Shown here piece by piece: positions 1 through 5,580 of a stretch of 5,816 nucleotides of DNA. Location: assembly GCA_021157505.1 (NCBI GenBank), contig JAGGWI010000241.1, positions 1 through 5,816 of the forward strand. The letters run 5' to 3'. Source of the stretch: Desulfuromusa sp. (GTDB taxonomy: Bacteria > Desulfobacterota > Desulfuromonadia > Desulfuromonadales > Geopsychrobacteraceae). Position numbers and translations under genes: made by a program. Each line of letters starts with the position of its first letter. The first letter of the stretch is position 1. Below the pieces are notes generated by a model. The model was given only the letters and a program-made list of their open reading frames with translations, had not been told where the DNA came from and searched no databases.

Positions 1-441
1 ATCGCGATCCCGGGCTATCTCAATTGGTTACCCAATTACCGGTTAAAAGGGGCTGCCAGTAATTTATTTTCCCATATGCAGAAGGCAAAACTTGAGGCGG
101 TGAGGAGAAACACCGATATTGGTATTACCTTCACCACTGTGAATCCTCCCGCAACCGGTGGGAGTTATCTTGCTTTTGTCGATGATGGTTCCGGTAGTGG
201 TGGCATCAAAGGCAATGCTGTTCAGGATGGAACTGAAGCAACCCTTTTTCGGGTCGCCATGCCGGCATTATGTTCTTTGGAAAATGCCAGCTTTTTGAGC
301 AGTTCCCATACTGGATATAATGCCAAAGGATTACCTTTGGGGAATAGAACTGGTCACGTAGAGTTACATGATGATCGTGTTGTTAAACACTATACTATGT
401 ACCTGTCAAATGCCGGCTATGCAAGGGTGGTAAAAGAGTAA
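1..441 (+). CDS. fimT: GspH/FimT-family minor pseudopilin, 5'-truncated by window edge
   Basis: This is a minor pilin of the GspH/FimT (FimU) family, expected to sit in the inner membrane before assembly and then in the priming/tip complex of a type IV pilus. The frame is open from base 1, and 146 codons are visible. The first residues, IAIPGY, match the end of the conserved N-terminal helix, so the leader peptide, the Phe1/Glu5 region and roughly 18 mature residues lie upstream of the window. The segment that follows (YRLKGAASNLFSHMQKAKLEAVRRN, given here in pieces: YRLKGAAS, then NLFSHMQKAKLEAVRRN) is the typical family alpha-helix. The C-terminal part has the usual beta-strand pattern, with GYNAKGLP followed by YTMYLSNAGYARVV. 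An ATG at 76 is internal to this helix and is not a credible start. The gene is followed 24 bases later by pilW. The choice between the names fimT and fimU cannot be made from this fragment; family assignment is firm. Confidence 0.85.
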   Translation: MAIPGYLNWLPNYRLKGAASNLFSHMQKAKLEAVRRNTDIGITFTTVNPPATGGSYLAFVDDGSGSGGIKGNAVQDGTEATLFRVAMPALCSLENASFLSSSHTGYNAKGLPLGNRTGHVELHDDRVVKHYTMYLSNAGYARVVKE

Positions 442-465
442 TTCTGTAGGGTGTTTTGAGCTGAG

Positions 466-1215
466 ATGCAAATTATGGCGCAACTAAAATTAAAAACAGT
501 GACTGCTGTTGGTCATGCTGGCTTTACCCTGGTCGAGTTGCTGATTGCCTTGGCCATTTCCGGTGTACTCATGACCGCCGTCTATGCCACCTTTCAATCG
601 CAGCAGAACAATTATCTGGCCCAGGAACAGGTTGCCGAGATGCAACAAAATATTCGTGCCGGGTTGGATATCATGGTGAGCGAATTAAGAATGGCCGGGT
701 ATGACGTTGATAAAAATGGGGACAAAACCGGTACTGCTGGTATCACCGTTGCGGATGCTGGCACCATTACCTTCACTGTGGTTGCCGATACAGATGGGGT
801 TGATAATGATAATGATTCTCCGACAGAGATTGATGAACAAGGTGAATTGAAGACCATCAAATATGAACTTTATGATGCCTATAGTGGTACCGACGGTGGT
901 CACGATGATATTGGCAGGCAGGTTGGTGCTTCAGCATCGACAAAAAGGGCCGTAGCGGAAAATATTGAGCATCTGGAATTCTATTATAAACTGGCAGATG
1001 GTACACAAACTACCGCGCCGACAGCCGCTCAGTTGGAATTGATTCGCTCAATACAAATTTCAATTCTTGCAATTACACGTAACCCTGATCGTAATTACAC
1101 CAACAATAAGTCCTATAATTCGTTGTCTGGTGCTGATTGGACACCCGCTCCACCGGACCACTTTCGCCGCCGTTTTCAGACCATGACGGTAAAATGCCGT
1201 AACCTGGGGTTGTAG
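466..1215 (+). CDS. pilW: Type IV pilus minor pilin PilW
   Basis: This encodes PilW, a minor pilin that works with PilV, PilX and FimU/FimT to prime pilus assembly and to link PilY1 to the tip. The 249-residue product has a prepilin leader ending HAG, cleaved before Phe20. The mature N-terminus is FTLVELLIALAISG, with Glu at mature position 5, which is the PilD peptidase and assembly signature. The helix continues through the QQNNYLAQEQVAEMQQNIR region and the PilW-typical MVSELRMAGYD (residues 70-80). Residues 113-124 form an Asp-rich loop. The C-terminus, RRRFQTMTVKCRNLGL, is the conserved PilW ending. The start is uncertain: ATG 466 gives a 19-residue leader, while ATG 475 gives a 16-residue leader with GAG at 463-465 nine bases upstream. 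Neither has a strong Shine-Dalgarno sequence. Only 3 bases separate its stop from pilV, so the two are likely cotranscribed and coupled. Confidence 0.93.
   Translation: MQIMAQLKLKTVTAVGHAGFTLVELLIALAISGVLMTAVYATFQSQQNNYLAQEQVAEMQQNIRAGLDIMVSELRMAGYDVDKNGDKTGTAGITVADAGTITFTVVADTDGVDNDNDSPTEIDEQGELKTIKYELYDAYSGTDGGHDDIGRQVGASASTKRAVAENIEHLEFYYKLADGTQTTAPTAAQLELIRSIQISILAITRNPDRNYTNNKSYNSLSGADWTPAPPDHFRRRFQTMTVKCRNLGL
802..837 (+). other. Asp-rich, EF-hand-like loop in PilW
   Basis: PilW residues 113-124 read DNDNDSPTEIDE. Acidic side chains fall at positions 1, 3, 5 and 12, as in a canonical EF-hand calcium loop. Gly at position 6 and the hydrophobic residue at position 8 are missing, so this is a weak match. 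It lies in a strand-connecting region between the FTVVADTDG and ELKTIKYEL segments. Calcium binding is inferred from the pattern only. An Asp/Asn-rich stretch at this position is, from memory, common in deltaproteobacterial PilW proteins. Confidence 0.4.
1205..1209 (+). promoter_or_regulatory. Ribosome binding site of pilV
   Basis: TGGGG ends nine bases before the pilV ATG at 1219 and lies inside the last codons of pilW. This places initiation of pilV right at the pilW stop and suggests translational coupling. Confidence 0.5.
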
Positions 1216-1218
1216 CTT

Positions 1219-1647
1219 ATGCTGAAATTTAAAATAAATTGTCAGTCCGGTTTTACCTTGCTTGAAATTATCATTGCCCTGTTCGTGTTCTCGATTGGCA
1301 TATTGGGGGTCAGTGCCATGCAGTTGACTTCACTGAAAGGCAATAGCAAGGCCGCTAGGATTACCGAGGCGAGCAATGTTGCGGCCGATCAGATTGAAAA
1401 AATTATGGGTTTGCCATATGGCACATTTACGGATGGTTCTGGAACCAGCGCCGGTGCTGATGGCTTAGACGATTTTCCGACGACAGATGGCAGTACTGTT
1501 TCTGCCGATGGAAATTATAAAGTTTATTGGAATGTCGCTGAAAATGTCCCTTCACCGAACACAAAGACCATCAAGGTTATTGTTGATCCCCCTGGCCGGG
1601 GTAAAAGGGTTTCAATGGTGATTATTAAGGCCGATATTGAGAACTGA
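1219..1647 (+). CDS. pilV: Type IV pilus minor pilin PilV
   Basis: This encodes PilV, a minor pilin of the tip/priming complex. The 142-residue product begins with a short basic leader, MLKFKINCQSG, cleaved before Phe12. The mature N-terminus is FTLLEIIIALFVFSIGILGVSAMQ, with Glu at mature position 5. The sequence IGILGVSAMQLTSLKGN, followed by AARITEASNVAADQIEKIMGLPY, is the characteristic PilV helix (residues 27-67). After it come a Gly/Asp-rich loop (about residues 71-98) and two beta-strand segments, YKVYWNVAEN and TKTIKVIVDPPGRGKRVSM, as expected for the small globular domain. The length is normal for the family. The start is chosen because it is the only Met that gives a leader of usual size, and because TGGGG lies nine bases upstream. 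The gene sits 3 bases after pilW and its stop codon overlaps the ribosome binding site of pilX. Confidence 0.92.
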   Translation: MLKFKINCQSGFTLLEIIIALFVFSIGILGVSAMQLTSLKGNSKAARITEASNVAADQIEKIMGLPYGTFTDGSGTSAGADGLDDFPTTDGSTVSADGNYKVYWNVAENVPSPNTKTIKVIVDPPGRGKRVSMVIIKADIEN

Positions 1648-1655
1648 GGGGAAGG
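1646..1655 (+). promoter_or_regulatory. Ribosome binding site that fixes the pilX start
   Basis: GAGGGGAAGG is a strong purine-rich Shine-Dalgarno sequence that ends 8 bases before ATG 1664. It overlaps the pilV TGA stop (1645-1647), so ribosomes ending pilV can restart on pilX. It argues against the in-frame TTG at 1637, which would place this site inside the coding sequence. Confidence 0.75.
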
Positions 1656-1663
1656 ATGGCAAT

Positions 1664-2179
1664 ATGAAAAAAACGCTCAAGAATGAACAGGGTTTCATCC
1701 TGATTACTTCACTGCTTATGCTGATGGTATTATTGGTTATTGGCATCGCTGCGACCAATACGACTACGACGGAACTCCAGATTGCCGGAAATGACAAGGC
1801 AATGAAACAGAACTTTTATGTTGCTGAAAGTGGCTGGAATGACGCCGTTCAGTGGTTGGATACTGAAACTGAGAAGGGTCCACCAGAACGGATAAACACG
1901 ACAATTCTGGATACAACAGATACTAACTACCACATAGTGAGAAATTATGGTGATGGTGTGGACGGGTTTTTAAATGCCGAGTTCCCTGCCGGAACGGAAG
2001 ATGGGGTCCTGACCGATCAAAATACCCCTTATTGGTTTCGGGTTGATGAACAGGGGGTTAAGCGTGTTGCCGGTAGCGGTGATAATTACCGGGCATTTAC
2101 CTATTTGATCACTTCAAATGCTAACAGAGAACAGGAAGTTGAGGTTCGAGTTGAGAAGATTCTCAAGGTTGGTTATTAA
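1664..2179 (+). CDS. pilX: Type IV pilus minor pilin PilX (PilX N-terminal family)
   Basis: This encodes PilX, the minor pilin that resembles GspK and is thought to sit near the very tip of the pilus beside PilY1. From ATG 1664 the product has 171 residues. The leader is MKKTLKNEQG, with predicted cleavage before Phe11. A hydrophobic helix follows (FILITSLLMLMVLLVIGIAA, residues 11-30), then the PilX hallmark region TTTELQIAGNDKAMKQNFYVAESG (residues 34-57; quoted as TTTELQIAGNDK and NFYVAESG). Mature position 5 is Thr15, not Glu. Loss of Glu5 is usual in GspK/PilX-type tip pilins, so this is not evidence of damage. The rest is an Asp/Gly-rich globular part ending in a beta strand, EQEVEVRVEKILKVGY. 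A TTG at 1637 would add nine residues but has no reason to be used. The 27-base gap to pilY1 contains the pilY1 ribosome binding sites. Confidence 0.9.
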   Translation: MKKTLKNEQGFILITSLLMLMVLLVIGIAATNTTTTELQIAGNDKAMKQNFYVAESGWNDAVQWLDTETEKGPPERINTTILDTTDTNYHIVRNYGDGVDGFLNAEFPAGTEDGVLTDQNTPYWFRVDEQGVKRVAGSGDNYRAFTYLITSNANREQEVEVRVEKILKVGY

Positions 2180-2182
2180 TTT

Positions 2183-2198
2183 GAGGTGGATTGAGAGG
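2183..2198 (+). promoter_or_regulatory. Ribosome binding region of pilY1
   Basis: Two purine-rich blocks lie before ATG 2207: GAGGTGG at 2183-2189 and GAGAGG at 2193-2198. The second ends 8 bases before the start and is well placed. The first is too far away to serve this start directly, and no in-frame start near it was found. The pair may simply raise ribosome loading. Confidence 0.6.
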
Positions 2199-2206
2199 CA
2201 AAATCG

Positions 2207-3568
2207 ATGAGATTTAAATTGGTTTTCAAATATATGACCCTGTTGCCAGCCGTTGTCGTGCTGTTTTCTTTTTCTGCCGCACCGGCAATGGCTGTGTCCA
2301 CTTGTGGTGATGTCCCTATCTACACTAACAGCCTGGTGGATCCGGCAATTCTGATCCTTATGGATGTCTCCGGCAGTATGGCCAGATCTGCTCCACTCAA
2401 TGATCCTCAAACTCCGGATTTGACTGAAATTGTTCAAAAAATTGTTAATCGATCCGGCTGGTCTTCTGGTAACGCTATGGTATTTTTCATCAACGGCTCA
2501 GGGCATCGGACCGCCGTTTCCTATGATGGCTCCAGATCGGCAGCACCTCTGCTCCATGTCGAATATGCCGGTGGAGAAAGTGAGACCCGCATTGATCAGG
2601 GGACAGATGATGCTGAAGAGGCAAGTGATGGCTCCATCTCTTTAATCAGTCCTGACCTTGAATTGACTTACGATGGTACTAATCAGATTGTCGGTCTCCG
2701 TTTTCGCTCTGTTGCTCTCCCTGAAGGGGCAACTATAACAAATGCTTACATTAAATTAACAGTTGATGAGGCACAAAATGAGACAACCAACCTGGTTATT
2801 CAGGGGGAGGCTGCCGATAATCCACAGACCTTTACGACCGATCCCGGTAATATCTCCGGACGAACCCGGAGCACAGCTCAGGTGGAGTGGCCGGATGTCG
2901 AGGAATGGAGTGTTGACAGCAGGATCAATATTGGTAAGGAGGTCATCGGGGATCTGATCAAGGATGATGGCCTCTCATGGGGGTTTGGCTCATGGTCTGA
3001 AGGATCCCCTGGCTATGAGGGGGATGACCCGACGGGAACTACCAGTGTCTCTACCGGAGGCGGAAATTACACCGTGCCGGCTTATCCCTCCGGCTCTGAA
3101 TATTACACCCGTATTCAGGTTGGGACCGCATTCCATGATGCCACCCATCAACAGGATCTCCAAGATGCAATTGATTCTCTGGTTCCCGGTGGCGGAACCC
3201 CTCTGGGACCATCGATGCTGGCAGCAAAGGACTATTTTTCCGGTGACAGGGCTGATGAAGTGGGGAGTGGGAGTGTCTACGTTGATCTTGGCTGCCAACC
3301 CAAAATTCTTATTAATATTACCGATGGTATCGGTTATTTACCCCATACTTCTGCTGATTATATGGAAGCATATACACATATACTGGCCGATGAGGATATC
3401 TCGGCCGTCGGAGTCGGGTTTGGTCTGACGATGCCACTCAACTGCAACGACTGGCGGCTGTCAGCAATGCCAGGGGAGATGCCGATAAAGGTGATAACAT
3501 CTATCCCCTTCATGATGAAATTGCCGGTGTTGGGCAACCTTTTATGGCCGGCAGCAAGAGCGAGTTGA
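2207..3568 (+). CDS. pilY1: PilY1 N-terminal part: signal peptide and vWA domain with inserted module
   Basis: As read, this frame gives 453 residues. Residues 1-407 are PilY1 and residues 408-453 are out-of-frame sequence caused by the frameshift. A signal peptide spans about residues 1-29: a basic start, a hydrophobic core LLPAVVVLF, and the site APAMA. A von Willebrand A domain begins at PAILILMDVSGSM, where DVSGSM (53-58) is the first metal-ion-dependent adhesion site motif. It is then interrupted by residues ~60-235 and resumes at DSRINIGKEVIGDLI. It continues through WGFGSW (258-263), the second metal-site motif GGGTPLGPSM (Thr331), and the third, INITDGIG (Asp373), ending in ISAVGVGFGL. 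All three metal-binding elements are present. In PilY1 proteins this domain is exposed at the pilus tip and has been linked to mechanosensing and adhesion. The start ATG 2207 has a well-placed GAGAGG upstream. Confidence 0.88.
   Translation: MRFKLVFKYMTLLPAVVVLFSFSAAPAMAVSTCGDVPIYTNSLVDPAILILMDVSGSMARSAPLNDPQTPDLTEIVQKIVNRSGWSSGNAMVFFINGSGHRTAVSYDGSRSAAPLLHVEYAGGESETRIDQGTDDAEEASDGSISLISPDLELTYDGTNQIVGLRFRSVALPEGATITNAYIKLTVDEAQNETTNLVIQGEAADNPQTFTTDPGNISGRTRSTAQVEWPDVEEWSVDSRINIGKEVIGDLIKDDGLSWGFGSWSEGSPGYEGDDPTGTTSVSTGGGNYTVPAYPSGSEYYTRIQVGTAFHDATHQQDLQDAIDSLVPGGGTPLGPSMLAAKDYFSGDRADEVGSGSVYVDLGCQPKILINITDGIGYLPHTSADYMEAYTHILADEDISAVGVGFGLTMPLNCNDWRLSAMPGEMPIKVITSIPFMMKLPVLGNLLWPAARAS
2384..2911 (+). 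other. Module inserted in the PilY1 vWA domain, halves in unusual order
   Basis: Residues ~60-235 of PilY1 separate the first vWA strand (DVSGSM) from the next recognisable vWA segment (INIGKEV). They contain two parts of a beta-sandwich-like secreted module that I recall from other bacterial extracellular proteins. Residues 67-122 match what is normally its C-terminal half (TPDLTEIVQKIVNRSGWSSG, then GSGHRTAVSYDG and APLLHVEYAG). Residues 124-235 match what is normally its N-terminal half (TDDAEE, LISPDLEL, IVGLRFRSVALPEGATITNA, VIQGEA, ISGRTRSTAQVEW). Either the module is circularly permuted or two tandem copies have each lost one half. The frame is open and unbroken, so the insert is part of the protein. 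A carbohydrate- or surface-binding role is a guess. Confidence 0.55.
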
Positions 3569-5481
3569 TGAAGGCTTTAAGCCGAATTACATCTTCTCTT
3601 AAATCTCAGGTTTTTCATGGTTCAGCTCCGGCACCGACAACTTCGATTGATTCTGGAAACGTGATTATCAGTGCTAAATTTATGGCTACGGATTGGACGG
3701 GTGATTTGACAGCCAACAGCTACAATCGTTTGACGGGAGTTTTAGGTGCTGAAATATGGTCGGCAGCTACTGTTATGCCAACGACTATCAGTGCCTATAC
3801 CGGTGATGGCTCTGGCACCGTTATCCCTTATTCCTCCTCATCACTGTATCCGTATTATGAGTGTAAACCTTTAGGTGATATTATTAATTCAACCCCGATT
3901 ATCGTTGAGAAGCCACCTTTTTACTACCCCTTCGATGACTATAGCTCTTTTCGGGGTGAGCAGCAAAGCCGAACCCCGCTGGTCTATGTGGGAGCTAATG
4001 ACGGGGCGCTCCACGCGTTTAATCTGGCCGATGGAGTAGAGCAATGGCGCTACTATCCTGAAAGTCTGCACGGAGATCTCGATGCGGCACTGGTCGGAAC
4101 GAATGAAGATATGTGTAATCCCCTGCGTGACCCTGCCGGTGATTATTGTCATAAGTACTTTGTTGACGGCTCGCCGGTCGCAGCGGATGTCTATGACGGT
4201 AGCGACTGGAGCACCATTCTGGTAACCGGTCTGGCCGAAGGGGGGGACTCATATTTTGCTCTGGATGTCACCGGTGGTGGTGGTTTTGACGGTGATGGCG
4301 ATGGCACTTTAGGGGAAGGTGATGATACAGCACTCCTCTGGGAATTTACCGACAGTGAATTAGGTCTGGCTGAAAATGAACCTGAAATTGTCCGTGTTTC
4401 CGGCTCTGGAGCTTCGGATTCCAAATGGGCGATCTTTTTCGGCTCCGGCTATTCTGCTGAGATTCCATCACAGCAGGCAACCAAAGAGGCCTATCTATAC
4501 GGCTTGAAGGTTCATGACAAAACCAATCTTTGGGGGGCTAAAAACAAAATTAAAATCACCTCGGCAACCCTGGAAGATGATGCTCTCTCCTCCCCATTGG
4601 TGGTTGACCGTAACAATGATTATTCGGGTGATCTCCTCTATACCGGAAATCTGTATGGCTCTATGTACAGAGTCGCAGATATTGGTGAAGGAGAGACTCC
4701 CTCTGTCACAAAGCTTTTTGATCTGGGCCGTTCTGCTCACGAAAATCCGATCCGTGCCAGGGCCGCTGTTGCCTACGCTGAAACAAGCGGCGATGTGTGG
4801 ATTTATTTCGGTACCGGTAAGTATGAAAATAGTGCCGATAAAATCACCATGGAGCAACAGTATTTTGCCGGGTTGAGGGATAATGAAACTTTGAGGTTGG
4901 TCGCTGAAACAGGCTCTAAACCTACCTATTCCTGGAATCCGGTCACGGACGTCAAGGGGCTCTTAAGTCATGAAATCAATGCCATTGATTCTCGGAGAGT
5001 GACGATTGATGCTGGGGCTACGAAAGGTATTTATCGAATTATCAAAACCTGTACGGGAGATGTCAATTCGTGGTTGCTTAAACTCGATAACTCGTCACCG
5101 GGGATGATGGGAAGCGAGCGGGTTATTTCGGAGCCATTAGTGGTTGGAGGGACGGTTTTCTTTACCACCTTCATTCCTGATGAAAATGTTTGTTCCGGAA
5201 ATGGTGAAGCTTGGCTGTATGCTCTGAAATATGATACGGGATGCTCGACCGATTCTGCATTTGATATTAATGACGACGGTCGTTTTAACGCCGACGACAT
5301 GGTTGACGTTGATGGAGTCAAGTACCAGATTGCTGGGATCTATTTAGGTTCGGGGCAGCCATCAAAACCGGTTCTTCAGGATAATACTATTTTTGTCTCC
5401 ACAACTGGTGAGGGATTGAAACTGGTGAAGGTTAATCTCCCGGAAACCGGGATAATGCTCAAATCGTGGAGAGAGAAGTAA
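3544..5481 (+). CDS. pilY1: PilY1 C-terminal part: beta-propeller with calcium-binding loops
   Basis: This is the C-terminal 645 residues of PilY1 as seen from the first ATG in this frame. The true coding sequence continues upstream to the frameshift near 3427, and ATG 3544 has no clear ribosome binding site, so a separate protein is unlikely. In repaired numbering (add 446), residues ~447-560 hold the linker FHGSAPAPTT and the GDLTANSYN region typical of PilY1. A quinoprotein-like beta-propeller follows, with blade motifs YVGANDGALHAFN (594-606), SPVAADVYDGSDW, FFGSGYSAE, LLYTGNLYGSMYRVA and IYFGTGKY (866-873). Two EF-hand-like calcium loops lie at 695-706 and 1020-1031. In Pseudomonas PilY1 the corresponding C-terminal domain binds calcium and controls pilus extension versus retraction; the same role here is inferred. 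The end, ILKSW-like (IMLKSWREK), is the natural stop. Confidence 0.88.
   Translation: MAGSKSELMKALSRITSSLKSQVFHGSAPAPTTSIDSGNVIISAKFMATDWTGDLTANSYNRLTGVLGAEIWSAATVMPTTISAYTGDGSGTVIPYSSSSLYPYYECKPLGDIINSTPIIVEKPPFYYPFDDYSSFRGEQQSRTPLVYVGANDGALHAFNLADGVEQWRYYPESLHGDLDAALVGTNEDMCNPLRDPAGDYCHKYFVDGSPVAADVYDGSDWSTILVTGLAEGGDSYFALDVTGGGGFDGDGDGTLGEGDDTALLWEFTDSELGLAENEPEIVRVSGSGASDSKWAIFFGSGYSAEIPSQQATKEAYLYGLKVHDKTNLWGAKNKIKITSATLEDDALSSPLVVDRNNDYSGDLLYTGNLYGSMYRVADIGEGETPSVTKLFDLGRSAHENPIRARAAVAYAETSGDVWIYFGTGKYENSADKITMEQQYFAGLRDNETLRLVAETGSKPTYSWNPVTDVKGLLSHEINAIDSRRVTIDAGATKGIYRIIKTCTGDVNSWLLKLDNSSPGMMGSERVISEPLVVGGTVFFTTFIPDENVCSGNGEAWLYALKYDTGCSTDSAFDINDDGRFNADDMVDVDGVKYQIAGIYLGSGQPSKPVLQDNTIFVSTTGEGLKLVKVNLPETGIMLKSWREK
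4288..4323 (+). other. EF-hand-like calcium loop 1 in PilY1 propeller
   Basis: The residues DGDGDGTLGEGD have Asp at positions 1, 3, 5 and 12, Gly at 6 and Leu at 8, which is a full EF-hand loop pattern. The loop lies within the propeller, after SYFALDVTGGGGF. This location resembles the calcium loop known from Pseudomonas PilY1, whose DxNxDxxxD-type site is needed for control of retraction. Equivalence of the two sites is inferred from position and pattern. Confidence 0.75.
5263..5298 (+). other. EF-hand/dockerin-like calcium loop 2 in PilY1 C-terminus
   Basis: The residues DINDDGRFNADD fit D-x-N-x-D-G-x-hydrophobic-x-x-x-D: Asp at 1, Asn at 3, Asp at 5, Gly at 6, Phe at 8 and Asp at 12. 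The loop sits about 60 residues from the end of PilY1, just after the blade strand WLYALKYDTGC, and is followed by more acidic residues (MVDVDG). Calcium binding is inferred from the pattern. Confidence 0.7.
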
Positions 5482-5487
5482 AACTCC

Positions 5488-5518
5488 TCATCCTGATACT
5501 TAAAAGGTATCGGGATGA
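5488..5518 (+). terminator. Hairpin after pilY1, possible weak terminator or processing site
   Basis: TCATCCTGATACT (5488-5500) pairs with GGTATCGGGATGA (5506-5518) over 13 bp, including two G-U pairs, around the loop TAAAA. It starts seven bases after the pilY1 stop. Only TTCTGCCATCTT follows, so the U-tract needed for a strong intrinsic terminator is missing. It may be a weak terminator, may reduce read-through into the next gene, or may protect the 3' end of the pilY1 message. Confidence 0.5.
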
Positions 5519-5528
5519 TTCTGCCATC

Positions 5529-5547
5529 TTATGATAATGAATCATAA
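5529..5547. repeat. 7-bp inverted repeat upstream of the PilY2-like gene
   Basis: TTATGAT at 5529-5535 and ATCATAA at 5541-5547 are exact inverted copies separated by AATGA. The element lies 33 bases before the likely start of the downstream gene, so it could be an operator or a small hairpin. It is AT-rich and short, so chance is a fair explanation. Confidence 0.35.
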
Positions 5548-5568
5548 AATAATTATAGGATGGAAAAT

Positions 5569-5574
5569 AGGGTG
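5569..5574 (+). promoter_or_regulatory. Ribosome binding site of the PilY2-like gene
   Basis: AGGGTG ends six bases before ATG 5581 and is the best-spaced Shine-Dalgarno sequence for any start in this frame. The alternative in-frame starts are GTG 5572, with AGGATGG at 5557-5563 upstream, and ATG 5560, which has no properly spaced site. Confidence 0.5.
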
Positions 5575-5580
5575 CCTTTT

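Larger units (their letters stand above)
2207..5481 (+). pseudogene. pilY1: pilY1, tip adhesin gene interrupted by a one-base frameshift near 3427
   Basis: PilY1 is the large secreted tip adhesin and calcium-responsive regulator of type IV pili. Both halves of one pilY1 gene are present but in different frames. The first frame runs well to GVGFGL (codon CTG at 3425-3427), after which its sequence stops resembling PilY1 and it ends at TGA 3566-3568. The other frame, open from 3394, continues from GAC 3427-3429 as DDATQLQRLAAVSNARGDAD and then IYPLHDEIAGVGQPFMAG, which is the expected PilY1 sequence. Adding one base between CT and GAC (for example restoring CTG GAC) gives GFGLDDATQ and a single frame of 1091 residues, a normal PilY1 length. 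The break is therefore a one-base loss, either a real mutation or a sequencing or assembly error. Both halves otherwise look intact, which favours error or a very recent mutation. Confidence 0.88.

Noticed and set aside
1637..1663. TTG start for pilX at 1637
   Set aside because: It would put the strong Shine-Dalgarno sequence inside the gene and add nine charged residues before a leader that is already complete from ATG 1664.
2430..3428. Overlapping + strand open frames within pilY1 (2430-2645, 2763-2957, 2964-3428)
   Set aside because: They are shadows of the PilY1 reading frame: composition is unlike a protein domain, there is no ribosome binding site, and the main frame shows clear vWA motifs throughout.
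3410..3430. Programmed -1 ribosomal frameshift as the explanation for the two pilY1 frames
   Set aside because: The codons here are GTC GGG TTT GGT CTG. No X-XXY-YYZ slippery heptamer fits this frame, and no strong downstream structure was evident by eye. A lost base (CTG GAC read as CTGAC) explains the break more simply and restores the expected residues.
3472..3480. RGD integrin-like tripeptide in PilY1 (NARGDAD)
   Set aside because: It lies at the end of the vWA domain, not where the RGD of Pseudomonas PilY1 is found, and a tripeptide occurs often by chance.
612..5321. Open frames on the - strand
   Set aside because: All lie opposite well-supported pilin or pilY1 coding sequence. None shows a recognisable motif or a plausible start.
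3544..5481. A separate protein starting at ATG 3544
   Set aside because: The same frame upstream (3427-3543) already encodes conserved PilY1 sequence, there is no clear ribosome binding site, and the product would lack a signal peptide.
5520..5575. Promoter for the PilY2-like gene
   Set aside because: The AT-rich stretch contains TATAGG- and ATTATA-like hexamers, but no convincing -35 element at the right spacing was found.
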